A stretch of 64,000 nt of DNA, taken from positions 113,324,040-113,388,039 of the forward strand of contig OY726564.1 of assembly GCA_963383645.1 (NCBI GenBank), read 5' to 3'. Under the pieces are notes generated by a model. The model did no database searches. It was not told the origin of the DNA and saw only the letters and a list, made by a program, of their open reading frames with translations. A program made the translations under genes and the position numbers. The stretch's first letter is position 1; the number at the start of each line of letters is the position of its first letter. This document shows positions 1 through 10,655 of the stretch, piece by piece. Source of the stretch: Muscardinus avellanarius. Lineage: Eukaryota > Chordata > Mammalia > Rodentia > Gliridae.

Positions 1-140
1 ATATTCACAGTGAGGGTATGTCTTTCTTGTTGACATTATATTACTGACGTGCCAAATGTGAATGATATCATTGGATCATCACAGAACCTCCGATAGGCTA
101 TGGGAACAACCTGGCTGAACAAAACTTAAAACAAGAAATA

Positions 141-358
141 GCCGGGCATGGTGGCACACACTTGGAATCCCAGCATTCGGGAGGCTGAAACAGGAGGATC
201 ACAGTTCACGGACAGCCTCAGCTACTTAGTGAGGCCCTTTGCAACTCAGTGAGACCCTGTTTCAAAATAAAGAATAAAAAATAGGGCAGGGGGTGTAGCT
301 TGGAGGTCAAATGCCCCTGGGTTCCATCCCCAAGCCCCCCACCCCTAAAAAAAAAGAA
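141..358 (+). mobile_element. B1-dID (MEN-type) SINE
   Basis: Full length: B1 head GCCGGGCATGGTGGCACACA, A-rich linker, then ID half GGGGTGTAGCTTGGAGGT and CCTGGGTTCCATCCCC. Confidence 0.9.
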
Positions 359-409
359 ATAAGATGGAAATATTTAACCTTCAGCAGACTAGCCACAGAG
401 TAGATTTTA

Positions 410-412
<3 letters not shown>

Positions 413-452
<40 letters not shown>

Positions 453-474
453 ATGTATGTATGTATGTATGTAT
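413..474. repeat. (AC)19 then (GTAT)6 microsatellite
   Basis: Compound repeat at the tail of the antisense SINE at 475-640. Confidence 0.95.
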
Positions 475-640
475 AGTACTGGGGATTAAGCCCGGGGCAT
501 TTTACCTCTGAGCTATACCCCCAGCCCTTTTTATTTACTTGATTTTGAAGCAGGGTCTCACTAAGTTGCTGAGAGCTCTGCTAAGTGGCTAAGGCTGTCC
601 TCGAACCTGTAATCCTCAAGTCTCAGCCTCCCAAGTACCA
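475..640 (-). mobile_element. B1-dID SINE, 5'-truncated
   Basis: Antisense ID half (CTCTGAGCTATACCCCCAGCCC), linker and part of the B1 half; its head is lost. A (CA)n/(GTAT)n tract abuts its tail. Confidence 0.85.
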
Positions 641-999
641 TGTCTTCTTTTGACCTGTTTCGGAGCCTTCTGTCCACTAAGGGTCTTAAGAAGAAGCCGT
701 GGGAGCCATGGTCAGTTTGGCGAAGTGGCTTCCAGCAGGTCAGCAATACTGCTAGACTGCTGTTCTCTTCCCCCAAAGGGAGCCAGCCACGTGCCCCGTC
801 CTTCACCAGATTAATGCTTAAAGGCAAGGGAACAGAAAGGAGAGGGCAGCTGAGGAAGACGGCCATCTGGGGAGAATGGAGGACCTCTCTGTGTCCTTAT
901 TCATTCTGTCCAGGAGAAAAAAGCGACTACTCGACTGGCGAATCTGGAAAGACAGATGGAGGAGTGGTCCAGGGCCCTCACCAACCTTGCCTCCGTTGC

Positions 1000-1340
1000 C
1001 TGGGAGAACCCATCTGCCCACAAGGGGCCACGCCTGCGGCATGGCCTCCGGGAGGCCAGGCACGGGGCACACACCCTGACCCAGGGCCCGAGCCATGCCG
1101 CCATGCCCAGGTCTGTCTCCTCGGCAAGACACCAGATCGACCTTCGCGTCTGCCGCGCGTCCTCCCGGGCCGGGGCAAGCGGCGCTGTGAATGAGTGAAG
1201 ACGCGCGAGTGGAGGCGCAGAAGAACCAAAGGTCTGCTCAAGGTTCGTTTTGTTTTCAAGACTCTGAAATCTGCTCCCACTCCGGATGGAGGAGCTCTGC
1301 GGCGTGCGTGCTCCTTCAGAGCGTGAACGTCCAGGAGCAG
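1000..1340. promoter_or_regulatory. CpG-rich patch in intron 14
   Basis: CpG dinucleotides are dense, especially 1120-1215 (CTTCGCGTC, GCCGCGCGTCC, ACGCGCGAG), against a CpG-poor background. No repeat family was recognised over the core. It could be a small CpG island, an antisense or alternative promoter, or an old GC-rich retroelement. No TATA box or spliced exon is evident. Confidence 0.45.
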
Positions 1341-1654
1341 TGTCGAAAGCGTCTGGAGGAAGAGAAACTAAGGGTCTACTTTGCTCGCTCTTCCTCCCTT
1401 TTTTCTAGTACCTGAATGAAGTCGAGACCTCTGATCTCTGATGGGTTGATCCCATCGCCCGCCCTTAACCCATAGCGCGTACGAGGACGGCGGCTACAGG
1501 ATGGTTTCTAACAGCAAGCGACTGGCAAAGACTTGTTAACAGTTGATAGGTTATGACAGATCCTCTGATATTAAATTAAGTTTGGCAAAGACACTTAATT
1601 CATCACGTGAAGAAACACTCGGGCAGGTGAACACTGACCCTCCCTTGATCCGAG

Positions 1655-1795
1655 CCAGGCTCCCTGTCCCAACCCTACTCCCTGGGTGACACGGAGGGTT
1701 ATTTAATTTCCCTTCACCTCCGCGTCCTCCTTTGTAACATGGACCGATAACACAGTAAAAGCCTGAAGGTCACACAAGCTAACAGAGGTGGAGGA
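1655..1795 (+). mobile_element. MIR fragment
   Basis: CCTGGGTGACACGGAGGG, TTAATTTCCCTTCACCTCCG and TCCTTTGTAACATGGACCGATAAC echo the MIR central core. Confidence 0.6.
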
Positions 1796-2237
1796 CCAGT
1801 CTCTATTGTTATTCATGGCTTCATTTCGGTAACATTTGTTGGTGTAAGAATGGGGGTGAGACTGTAACAAATAGCAACATGCTAACTGTGATTGAAAATG
1901 GGCAGCAAGATGTGAAGTTGTATTTATTTCGCCCTCCGATTCCCCTGTATTTTCCGCTACTTTCCCATACTAACTAAGGTTATGAAAAGCTTAAGCTGGC
2001 CTCACCTTGCTGCCTGTTGAAAATGGGCGGCTTTTCAAGATGTTCATTCACGTGCAGCAAAACCAGAAGGTTGGAAAAGGGAGGCAGCTGACAACCCACC
2101 GAGACTGAAGCAGCCCAGCACCACGAGAGAGGCTGAGTGTCGTATGGAGAGCTGCCAGATGAAAGAAGCTGGACCATTTTAAATAAGGAATAGATTTCAC
2201 TGAGCTTTCTGGTTTCTCTGTTAAAAATCCCACCTCC

Positions 2238-2438
2238 AGCCGAGCATGGTGGCACATGCCTATAATCCCAGGACTTGGGAAGCTGAGACAGGAGGATCAC
2301 AGGTTCAGGGACAGCCTCAGCAACTCAGGCCCTCAGCAACTTAGTGAGACGTGTTTCCAAATATGAAAAATAGGATGGAGCTGGGGTGTAGCTTGGAGGT
2401 AGAATGTTGCTGGGTTCAATCTCTAGTAGTACAAAAAC
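2238..2438 (+). mobile_element. B1-dID SINE
   Basis: GCCGAGCATGGTGGCACATG head to CTGGGTTCAATCTCTAGTAGTAC tail; full length with ordinary divergence. Confidence 0.9.
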
Positions 2439-3599
2439 AGAACAAAATCTAACCTCCACCTAATAATACTGGCCTAAGTTTAAATTATAACTACCTAAAC
2501 AAAATTTCATAAGTGGAGTTCCAAATTATTGTTTGATAAAATAACCTCACCATGTAAGCACAGCAGCCCCTTCCCATAGTTTTCTTTTCTGGGCTGCTGG
2601 AATCTCCCAGGGTCCTTCTATGGCCCTGGGCATCCTCCATCCATCTGCCCCAAGGACGCACCTGGGAGCTCCTCCCGCTGAACTTCTTCCACAACTCCAG
2701 CCCCCGTGCTCACAGTGATGGCGCTTTTTGTGTCTCTGGGGCTCACAGGGCATTTCCACAATCTTGAGTCTTGAAATCATGGCTAAAGAATCTCTTCCCT
2801 TCCTCATCGTGTCCCAGAACGTGCTCAGCAGCTTGGATGATTCCCCACATGCACAGCTCTTCCCAGAGAGCCCGCGGAGCGAGCTGTTTCCCCTTAGGAG
2901 TTTGCTCACCTAAACCCTACAAGATCCAGGCCACTCAATGATGGAAACCAGGGCTCCGCTCTTCCCCACCTTCGTCCCTGTGTATCTGTCCCCCGTGCAA
3001 GGCACCCTTTGACGTTAACAGGCCCTCCCTGTGGAAGAGATTCCCCGTGATACGAAGCAGAGGAGGTCTCAGCCTGTGGTCTCTTTCTCACATTCAAGTA
3101 CAGAAATATACACATGCAAAGGAACAGAGGCCTCCTAATGAGCAGGGTCTGCATAAAGCATGGACATCCTACCGAAAAATAATCCAGAAAGCTTCCTTAA
3201 AAAGAAAGAAAATGTGCCTTCATAAATATTAATTTATTTGATAAAAAAAGTAGCACCTTGTCTGAGTCAGGCAGTGCAGTGGGAATAGAAGGCATAACTA
3301 AAACCAAAACCAGGCACGGGGTTAAACCTTCATAGAGCTTATAGACAGATGGGGGACGGACGCCAAACAAAGGCTCACACGGGCAAATGGAAACACAACC
3401 GTGGCCAGTGCCACGGACTGGATCAGAATGGAGAGAGCTCTGACCTGCATGGGGGATAAGAAAAGGTGTACTTGAAGCCTGTAGCACTGCAGTTGACATA
3501 GATGGGCATGGGGAGGGCACAAGGTCTTGAGGGTGGAAGGAGGGTAGTCAGTCACACTGCAGGACCAGAGCACAAAAAGCAAGCATGAGCCTTGCACAG

Positions 3600-3798
3600 C
3601 CAGGCCTGGGGGTGCACCCCTGCCATTCCAGAACTTGGGAGGCTGAGACAAGAGGATGGCAGGTTCCAGTCTCAGCAACTTAGCAAGGCTCTCGGCAACT
3701 TGGCAAGATCCTGTTTCAAAGTAAAATAACAAAAGGGACTGGGTAGGTAGCTTGGAGGTAGGATACCCCTGGGTTTAATTCCTGGGATCTAAAAAAAG
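3600..3798 (+). mobile_element. B1-dID SINE
   Basis: GCCAGGCCTGGGGGTGCACC head, CTTGGAGGTAGGATACCCC ID half; older and more diverged. Confidence 0.85.
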
Positions 3799-3937
3799 AG
3801 AGATGGGGCTTGTGGCAGAATACTCCCTGAGCCATGCCTAGCCCTGTAACTTATGTGAAGAGAGTCAGTCTTTTCTGTGAGAGGGACAGGAAGCCTTTAA
3901 ATGTCTAACACAGGGCAGCTTTAGAAGATTTAAAGCA

Positions 3938-4352
3938 TGCTGGACATGGTGGCACACACTTGTAATCCCAGCATTTGAGAGGCTGAGACAGGAGGATCAC
4001 AGATTCGAGACCAGCCTCAGCAATTTACATAAACCCTCGGCAACTTAGGGAGATCTTGTTTCAAAATAAAAAATATTAAGTGGTGGCGCACCCCTGTAAT
4101 CCCAGGACTTGGGAGGCTGAGACAGGAGGACCACGGTTTGGAGGCCAGGTTCAGGAACAGAGAGAGACTCTAGCAAGACCCTGTTTCCAAACAAAACATA
4201 GAAGGGGCTGGGGATGAGTGCAGCTTGGAGAAAGAATGTCCCTGAGTTCAATTTGTAGTGCCACAAATTAATTTAGTCAATTAATTAGGTAATTTTAAAA
4301 ATAGGGTTAAGGTGTAGCTTAGAGGTAGAATGTCCCTGGGCTCAATCCTTAG

Positions 4353-4353
<1 letters not shown>
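3938..4353 (+). mobile_element. B1-dID SINE split by another SINE
   Basis: The B1 half is at 3938-4076 and the ID half resumes at 4303-4353 (GGTGTAGCTTAGAGGTAGAA). A second complete SINE occupies the A-rich linker between them. Confidence 0.85.
4077..4290 (+). mobile_element. B1-dID SINE nested in a SINE linker
   Basis: GTGGTGGCGCACCCCTGTAAT head to GTTCAATTTGTAGTGCCAC tail, inserted in the same orientation into the linker of the element at 3938-4353. Confidence 0.85.

Positions 4354-4396
<43 letters not shown>
4354..4396. repeat. (CA)n microsatellite
   Basis: About 21 CA units directly after the ID half of a SINE, probably grown from its tail. Confidence 0.95.
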
Positions 4397-4399
<3 letters not shown>

Positions 4400-4823
4400 A
4401 ACCAGCAGGATATCGGCAAAAGCCGGCTGGAAGATGTACTGGGTCACAGTGCCAAAACAGGTATTGGAGGCTCCCCTGCCTTTAATTTCTGGCTAGAAGG
4501 ATGCTGTAGAGATTCTGGGAGAGTGGTTTCAGCGATTCTGTCGAACACAGACAGAATCAGATACACAGGGTATCTGAGAGCAGAACTGCCGCCATCTTGG
4601 ATACCTGCTGCTGGGCAGACTAACCAGTGGCTCATCTGCTCCCGGACAGACAGGACGACAGAGAGAGCTGACGGTTTCCCATGCACCTCAGCTTTCATAC
4701 CATGAGAACTCTGCCCAGCATCTCTTCTAGGTGGACAAAAAAATTCTTCCAAAAGAAAATCAACAATTGGCCAATGCGAAAAAACAGATGGAGAGAGAAC
4801 CAGTATTAAAGAGGTTCCTAGAG

Positions 4824-5014
4824 GCCGGGCGTGGTGGCGCAGGCCGGTAACCTCAGGATGTGGGAGGCGGAGACAGGAGGATCTCAGGATCCAGGCCAGC
4901 CTCGGCAACGTAGCAAGACTCTCAACAACCTAGTGAGAACCTGTTTCAAAATAAAAAATAGGTCCGGAGGTGTAGCTCGGAGGTAGAGTGCCCCTGGGTT
5001 CAACCCTCAGTACC
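4824..5014 (+). mobile_element. B1-dID SINE
   Basis: GGCCGGGCGTGGTGGCGCAG head to GGGTTCAACCCTCAGTACC tail; linker AAAATAAAAAATAGG. Confidence 0.9.
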
Positions 5015-5269
5015 TCACACAAAAAACGTACCTAGAAATTCTGATGCTTATGAGCAAGTGACGTGATATGTTCTTTATTACTTAGGTCAAAGCCACAGTT
5101 CAATTCATCAGTGTCCTATGAGGAGAGCTACGAACCAAGCCACGACTCTGAGTTCCCGGGACAGTCTCAAGCTTTACTTATCCTGGAATACCTCTGAAGA
5201 AGAGTGCCAGTGCTGTTACTAAGCAGATGCCCAGTGTGCTCGGCTGTTACATAATGTCAGTGGCCAGTT

Positions 5270-5575
5270 CCCCCAGAACCCACGGCCACAAGTACGGACG
5301 TTCTCAGGAAACCACAGTCACGGGCCCAGCATGGAATCCCAGTTTCACATTTCCTCCAACGTAAGGGGGTCCGGAGCTTCCTTCCTCGCATGGGGTCGCC
5401 CAGTTTCGGCAGCACGGCACCAATCACGGGAGGGCCCTGGGCGGGTGGCTGGGCAAGGCCACGCTGCCTGGCTCCCCGTGGGCACGGCCCGGCTCTCGAG
5501 GCGGCTGGCCTCCGAGCTCTCGCCACGAGCTCTCGTCTGGCCCAGCTGTCTGTCCTCCTCTAGCTGCCCGGGAGG
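5270..5575. promoter_or_regulatory. CpG-rich patch with CCAAT and GC box
   Basis: A second GC- and CpG-dense block. It contains an ACCAATCAC CCAAT box (about 5419-5427) and, 15 bp further on, GGGCGGG (5439-5445), an Sp1-type site, in the right order for a plus-strand promoter. Plus-strand transcription would be antisense to DNM3. No transcript evidence is available in sequence alone. Confidence 0.45.
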
Positions 5576-5704
5576 AGCACAGACCTCACCACTTCTCCCT
5601 TGCCTGACATCTCTGGGCGCTTGTTGGTGCTTCTAAAGATATTCCTGCTAGTAGTTATAAGGTAACCAATATTATTTATTTATTTATTTATTCGTTATTA
5701 TTAT

Positions 5705-5840
5705 TATATTTTTGCGGTCCTGGGGATGGAACCTAGGGGCATTCTACCTCTGAGCTACATCCCCAGCCCTATTTTTTATTCTTTATTTTTTGAAACACGG
5801 CCTCACTGAGTTGCAAAGGGCCTTGCTAAGTAGTTGAAGA
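5705..5840 (-). mobile_element. B1-dID SINE, 5'-truncated
   Basis: Antisense ID half (CTCTGAGCTACATCCCCAGCCC) and linker with a short B1 remnant. Confidence 0.85.
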
Positions 5841-6859
5841 GAACCAATTTTTAAAAAGTCACATTCCCATAAACCACCTCTTCCTCTTTCTTTCATTCCA
5901 AATACATTTTGGTTTTGGTTTTGGTTTTTTTGAAGAAAGACTATTAAGACAATTGTGGGACCTCAAGTCACAAAAAATAAATATAAGAGTGATGTATTTA
6001 TCAAGGAAAATGCAGCCACTCCGGTACTCTAAAATAGAGGGGGCTCGGTCCACAGTGAAGACTCAGAGTGATGGGTAGCGCTGAGGCAGGGTTTCCCGGA
6101 GTATGTTAGCACAGAAAGATGTTTCATGAAAATAGTTTTCATTGTTGAATAAATTTCACAATTCCTCTAAGACCTTATCCTCTTTCTCAAGTACACAATA
6201 GGCATTCTCATATAGGGTGAATGGCCTATGAAAACAGCCTAAAAGACTTGATATTTAATTAACACTATCAAAAACAGTACTGACAATGTATTTACATAGC
6301 TGAAAAGCTTCTAATTTTTTTTCAGAACCAAAGATAAATGGATCTACACCTTCGAGAAAGAAGATTCATCCGGCCACAGAATCAATGGTTACTGAATGCT
6401 TACTCTGTTAACTGAGCACCTATTATGTTTCCCTAGGCAGCAGAACTTAAATCCACCTGTTGGGTGGGCTTGGAAGTCAAGCAATCAACCGATAATGATA
6501 TATCTGGAAATAAGTAGGATAAAAGCAAAGCAATGTAAGTGGAAAGATGAGTGTGCTACTTGCACGAGGCAGGGAGGTCATGGGGCCTTTTCATGACCCG
6601 GGAAGTTCCTCTGATAAAGTCATGCTTCGGCAGAGACTGGAAAAATTTAAAGCTCAAACTATGTGGCCAGCACTTGGGGTGGGGGCAGGGGCGCAGAGGG
6701 AATGGGGAATGAATTCCAGCAGGAGGGAACAAGTCCCAGGATCCAGAGGCAGGACCAGCAAGGAAACCTTTCCCCTCCATTGCAGTGGGAGGGGGCAGAA
6801 GACCTGGGATCCCAGAGGCAGGAGGCCAGATCACACCGGCCACAGAAGTCTCTAGAAGG

Positions 6860-6946
6860 TGAGGCCCTGTTTCAAAATAAAGAATAATTTTTTAAAAGGG
6901 CTGGGGTGTAGTTTAGAGGTAGAATGTTCCTGGGTTCCATCAGCAA
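6860..6946 (+). mobile_element. B1-dID SINE, 3' part
   Basis: Starts at GTGAGGCCCTGTTTCAAAATAAAG and includes the whole ID half; the B1 head is missing. An (AAT)n tail follows. Confidence 0.8.
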
Positions 6947-7554
6947 AATTAGTAATAATAATAATAATTCTCGAGGAATCGTCACCATTCCCTAATCAAG
7001 TATCTTTTATGCAGTCATCAACACTTGTAAAGTCCTTTCTAGGTCCAACACACCTTATGGCATGTCATTTATAAAAAGCAAAATGTCATTTTTGATGGAC
7101 TTCAAGGCAGCCTCTGAAGCACAGGTGGCTTCTGCAGGGGAGACACTGAGCCGTGGAGAGACTGTGTCCGCATCCCAGCACCCAGCTCCATCCCTCCAGC
7201 CAAGACCTGTAACTTCTCAGAGCCTCATCTTCTCCTCCACAAAGGAGGATGGAGCTCCTGCGGGAGGACGGGGCCGGCAACCCACAGAAGGCATCGCATC
7301 CGCGGCACTATGGGAGGCAAATGGCGCACCTGCGTGGGGGAGGCAGGATGGAGGCAGCCCCCACGCTGGGCACCTCAAAGACGACGCCGAGGGTCATCGC
7401 CGTGCAGGGCGACACGTGAATCTTAAGAGATCCTGGCAGCGGCAGCGGGGAACCTTTCCGGGGAGCAGGAAGCAGGTGCAAGCATTCCTCTGAATGTCCA
7501 GGGAACAGTGTCGGAACACAGCCTGGCGGCCTTCGGACCCCTCTCCTTTCTTTC

Positions 7555-7825
7555 TTTTGTGGCATTAAGGATGGAACCCAGGGGGTTACACCTCCCACCC
7601 ACACCCTGAGCTCTCTTTAATTTTAATTTGAAACAGTGTCGAGTGGCAAATTCGACAGGTCCTGCTCTCCTGCCTACATCCCCAGCCCTTTCAGTTTTTA
7701 TTTTGCAACGGGGTCTTGCCAAATTGCTGAGGCTCCCCGTAAGTAGCTGAGGCTGGCCTCGAACCTGCGAACCTCCTGCCTCACCCTCCCAAGCACCGGG
7801 AAGGCAGGCGTGCACTCCATACGGG
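7555..7825 (-). mobile_element. B1-dID SINE, rearranged or two fused copies
   Basis: Two antisense ID-like segments (GGATGGAACCCAGGGGG, then TACATCCCCAGCCC) precede one B1 half, suggesting an insertion, or a duplication, inside the element. Confidence 0.65.
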
Positions 7826-8123
7826 CTCCTTCCCTCTGAGTTTTAGCAGGCTGCTCCTTTGAGTTTCTACAACCCACAGGCTCCTTCTAGCCTCCTCTGC
7901 ACCTTCCAGCTGCCTGGCCTCCCTGTGGCTGGCTGGCTACAGCGTCATTCCGACTCTGCTTACGCGCTCCTCTTCAGGGAGGCTCTCCGCTGCCTTTCTA
8001 AAGTGCCCGCCCTCCTCGTTTCCTCTCTCATCCACCAATTTTAAGGCTCCATGTTGCCAAGGTGGCCATTTTTTCTCTTGCTTGGCTGTCTCTTTGTTAT
8101 CTGTTAGAATGATAAGTGCCATG

Positions 8124-8325
8124 CCCGGCATGGTGGCGCACAGCCATGATCCCAGTATCTGGGAGGCCGAGACAGGAAGATCACGGGCTCAAGACCAGCC
8201 TCCTCTACTTGGCAAGACCTTCAGAAACTTAGTGAGACCCTGTTTCAAAAATAAATAAATAGGGCTGAAGGTGTAGCTTAGAAGCAGAATGATCCTGGGT
8301 TCAATCCTAAGTACTGCAAAATAAA
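8124..8325 (+). mobile_element. B1-dID SINE inside an L2
   Basis: GCCCGGCATGGTGGCGCACA head to GGGTTCAATCCTAAGTACTG tail; interrupts the L2 3' end at 7845-8440. Confidence 0.9.
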
Positions 8326-8330
8326 ATAAA

Positions 8331-8365
8331 CACACACGCGCGCGCACACACACATACACACACAC
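8331..8365. repeat. CA/CG-rich microsatellite
   Basis: CACACACGCGCGCGCACACA core; potential Z-DNA-forming alternation after a SINE tail. Confidence 0.85.
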
Positions 8366-8684
8366 CATGAGAGCAAGAACTTACCTGTCTAATCTGCCGC
8401 TTTACCCCTAGAACAGTGCCTGGTGTGGATTCCACGACTGGGAAACTGAGTCAACAGATGATAACAAGATCTCTTGGGCAGGCTGCTTGCTTTGCCTCTT
8501 TGCAAATTAGTTAAGAAAAAAGGGCACCTTGAAGAAATTTAGGAATGGTATATTTCCCTCAGAGAATTAAAATGTGACTGACCACACAAAAGGGACCGTT
8601 CACAGCGGACCCCTGGGGAGATGCACGGCGCAGGTATTTTTGGTAAAAGCTTTGCACACTATTGTGGGGTTGGTGCTTGATACA

Positions 8685-8870
8685 ATGACTTCAAAATCCA
8701 GGTCAAGCAGGCAGGGACTTGCTGAGTTTCTCTGAGCACATCTATTCCTCAACTGTAACAACAAGGGGTAGGTACAGACAGAAGTAATAATAGTAGGTCC
8801 CCTGCAGAATTTTATAAAAATTAAATGAGGTTATCCATAAAACAGTGCTTGGCACCCAGTAAGTAGTTTA
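8685..8870 (+). mobile_element. MIR
   Basis: TTCCTCAACTGTAACAAC, TAATAATAGTAGG, AAATTAAATGAGG and AACAGTGCTTGGCACCCAGTAAGTAG follow the MIR 3' half. Confidence 0.75.
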
Positions 8871-8882
8871 AAAAAAAAACTT

Positions 8883-9078
8883 GGCCAGGCGTGGTGGCGC
8901 ACGCTTATAATCCCCGCGCTTGGGAGGCGGAGACAAGAGGATCGCGCAGGTTCAAAGCCAACCTAGCTGGCCTAAGAGACCCTGTTTTCAAATAAAAAAT
9001 ATAAAATAGGTCTGGGAGTATAGCCCGGAGGTAGAAGGGTTTCCAGGAACCCCAGTACCACCACAAAAAAAAAAAACA
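8883..9078 (+). mobile_element. B1-dID SINE, GC-rich subfamily
   Basis: Diagnostic AATCCCCGCGCTTGGGAGGC in the B1 half and GGTCTGGGAGTATAGCCCGG plus TTTCCAGGAACCCCAG in the ID half. Confidence 0.9.
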
Positions 9079-9737
9079 AAAACTCATCTGTTTTCTCAAT
9101 CTGTCACGATCAAACTTTAAGTATAGCTGGCTATTCCTGAGAGCTTGTTTTCTGACTCATATTTTCACTTCTTTCCATATCTCAGTGAGACAACCTTTCT
9201 GGTAAGGAAATGCTTTCCACTTTTACGAACATCAAGCTACACGTCCAGGAGAGGCCCCGCATCAATAAACAGGGCATCCATTCAGACCCGGAGGACCGTC
9301 TCCAACTGCTAGTACGTTAAATGGGAGGAGGCAGGGAGCCGTTGGTGAAGTTAAAGTTTTGCGGTGAGATTTGAATATTTCAAAAGAACAACTCCATTAG
9401 CAACCGTCATCAAAATGATGGCTCAGCTCGGGGAACATCTGCTGCGGACGTGTACTTCACAAGGACCATGCTGCTCCTCTCCCGGCGAGCTGTGAGATGC
9501 TGCCCACTGCCATTCCTCCCATTTCCCCTTCGACCACGGCGAGGCCCAGAGACTGTGTGCCCCGGCGTAAAGGACTCTGCGGACAGGTGGCAAGGGGCAC
9601 CCGAGCTCTTCTTTGGCTCCGGGAAGTGCTATTAACCGCTGTCCTTCACCTTCGGGACAAAAGGTGCCGCTCTAGATTTGTATTCTCGGTGAATAAACAC
9701 TAATCTTAACACAGAGTACATGGTGACTTGTTTTGGG

Positions 9738-9893
9738 GTTTTTTTGTGGGGTATTTTGCGGTATTTGGGATGGAACCCAGGTGCATTCTACCTCTGACCT
9801 ACACCCCAACCCTATTTTTTTTTTTATTCTTTATTTTGAAACAGGGTCTCACTGAGTTGCGAAGGGCTTCACTAAGCAGCTGAGGCTGTCCGT
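9738..9893 (-). mobile_element. B1-dID SINE, 5'-truncated
   Basis: Antisense GGGATGGAACCCAGGTGC ID half, T-rich linker and partial B1 half. Confidence 0.85.
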
Positions 9894-10184
9894 GACATTT
9901 CATGAACCACGCCTGGTAGAAGACGGAAGGCCCGCAGGGGTTCAAGGTCAGCGTTGCTGTAATGAGTCGGGGAGATTTCAAAGTCCACACAGTACAAGGA
10001 CCAAGCCTTCGCAACGCATCCCTTGGTCCACCATATGAGCTGTGGGAACCGCAAAGCCCCCTGAGCACCTTCCTAGGAAGCCACCCGCCCCGGAGAGCAG
10101 CTCTAGTCCACATCTCAGCCCAACACACTCCACATGTCAGTACTGACAAGTGTAACCTCGCCATGCTTCCATGAGCCTTAGTCA

Positions 10185-10240
10185 CAGGGCCGTTGCTACC
10201 TAGACCACAGGGTTGCTGCAAGGATTAAAGAAATAACAAA
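10185..10240 (+). mobile_element. MIR 3' scrap
   Basis: CCACAGGGTTGCTGCAAGGATTAAAG matches the MIR segment usually reading AGGGTTGTTGTGAGGATTAA. Confidence 0.55.
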
Positions 10241-10397
10241 TGGCCCGGCATGGTGGCGAGACAGGAGGAACACAGGATGGAGGATAGCCTTAGCAACCTG
10301 GCGAATCTCTCAGCAACCTAGTGAGACCATGCTTCAAAACAAAAAATAAAAAGACTGGGGGAATAGGTTGGAGGTAGAATACCCCAGTACTACCACC
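10241..10397 (+). mobile_element. B1-dID SINE with internal deletion
   Basis: GCCCGGCATGGTGGCGAGACAGG joins the B1 head directly to its middle, missing about 30 bp. The ID half is also shortened. Confidence 0.8.
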
Positions 10398-10399
10398 AT

Positions 10400-10421
10400 C
10401 AACAACAACAACAACAACAAC

Positions 10422-10458
<37 letters not shown>

Positions 10459-10462
10459 TAAA
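10400..10462. repeat. (CAA)n(TAA)n compound repeat
   Basis: Lies between two SINEs at the tail of the first. Confidence 0.9.
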
Positions 10463-10473
10463 TGCAAAGTGCC

Positions 10474-10655
10474 AGCCGGGCGTGCTTGGGAGGCGGAGAC
10501 AGGAGGATCACGCAGGTTTGAAGCCAGCCGCGCACTGGCTTAGGAGACCCTGTTGCCAAATAAAAATGTAAAAATAGGTCTGGGAGTTTAGTCCAGAGGT
10601 AGAAGGGCTTCCAGGCAGGAACCCCAGTACCAGAGGAAAAAAAAAAAAAAAAAGA
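10474..10655 (+). mobile_element. B1-dID SINE, GC-rich subfamily, head deletion
   Basis: GCCGGGCGTGCTTGGGAGGC shows a deletion in the head; GGTCTGGGAGTTTAGTCCAG is the ID half; A18 tail. Confidence 0.85.

Larger units (their letters stand above)
7845..8440 (+). mobile_element. LINE-2 3' end split by a SINE
   Basis: Left part: CTCCTCTTCAGGGAGGCTCTCC, TCTAAAGTGCCCGCCCTCC, TCTGTTAGAATGATAAGTGCC. After the SINE at 8124-8325 the L2 resumes with ATGAGAGCAAGAACTT and TACCCCTAGAACAGTGCCTGG. The two parts are collinear in the L2 3' end. Confidence 0.7.

Noticed and set aside
640..1194. Open frame of 184 codons on the plus strand
   Set aside because: It starts inside an antisense SINE, runs into the CpG-rich patch, has low-complexity Pro/Arg/Gly-rich composition and matches no protein family I know. 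High GC content explains the lack of stops.
5257..5636. Overlapping open frames on both strands in the 5.3-5.6 kb CpG block
   Set aside because: Open frames on both strands are expected in GC-rich DNA. No domain, Kozak-supported start or splice context was convincing.
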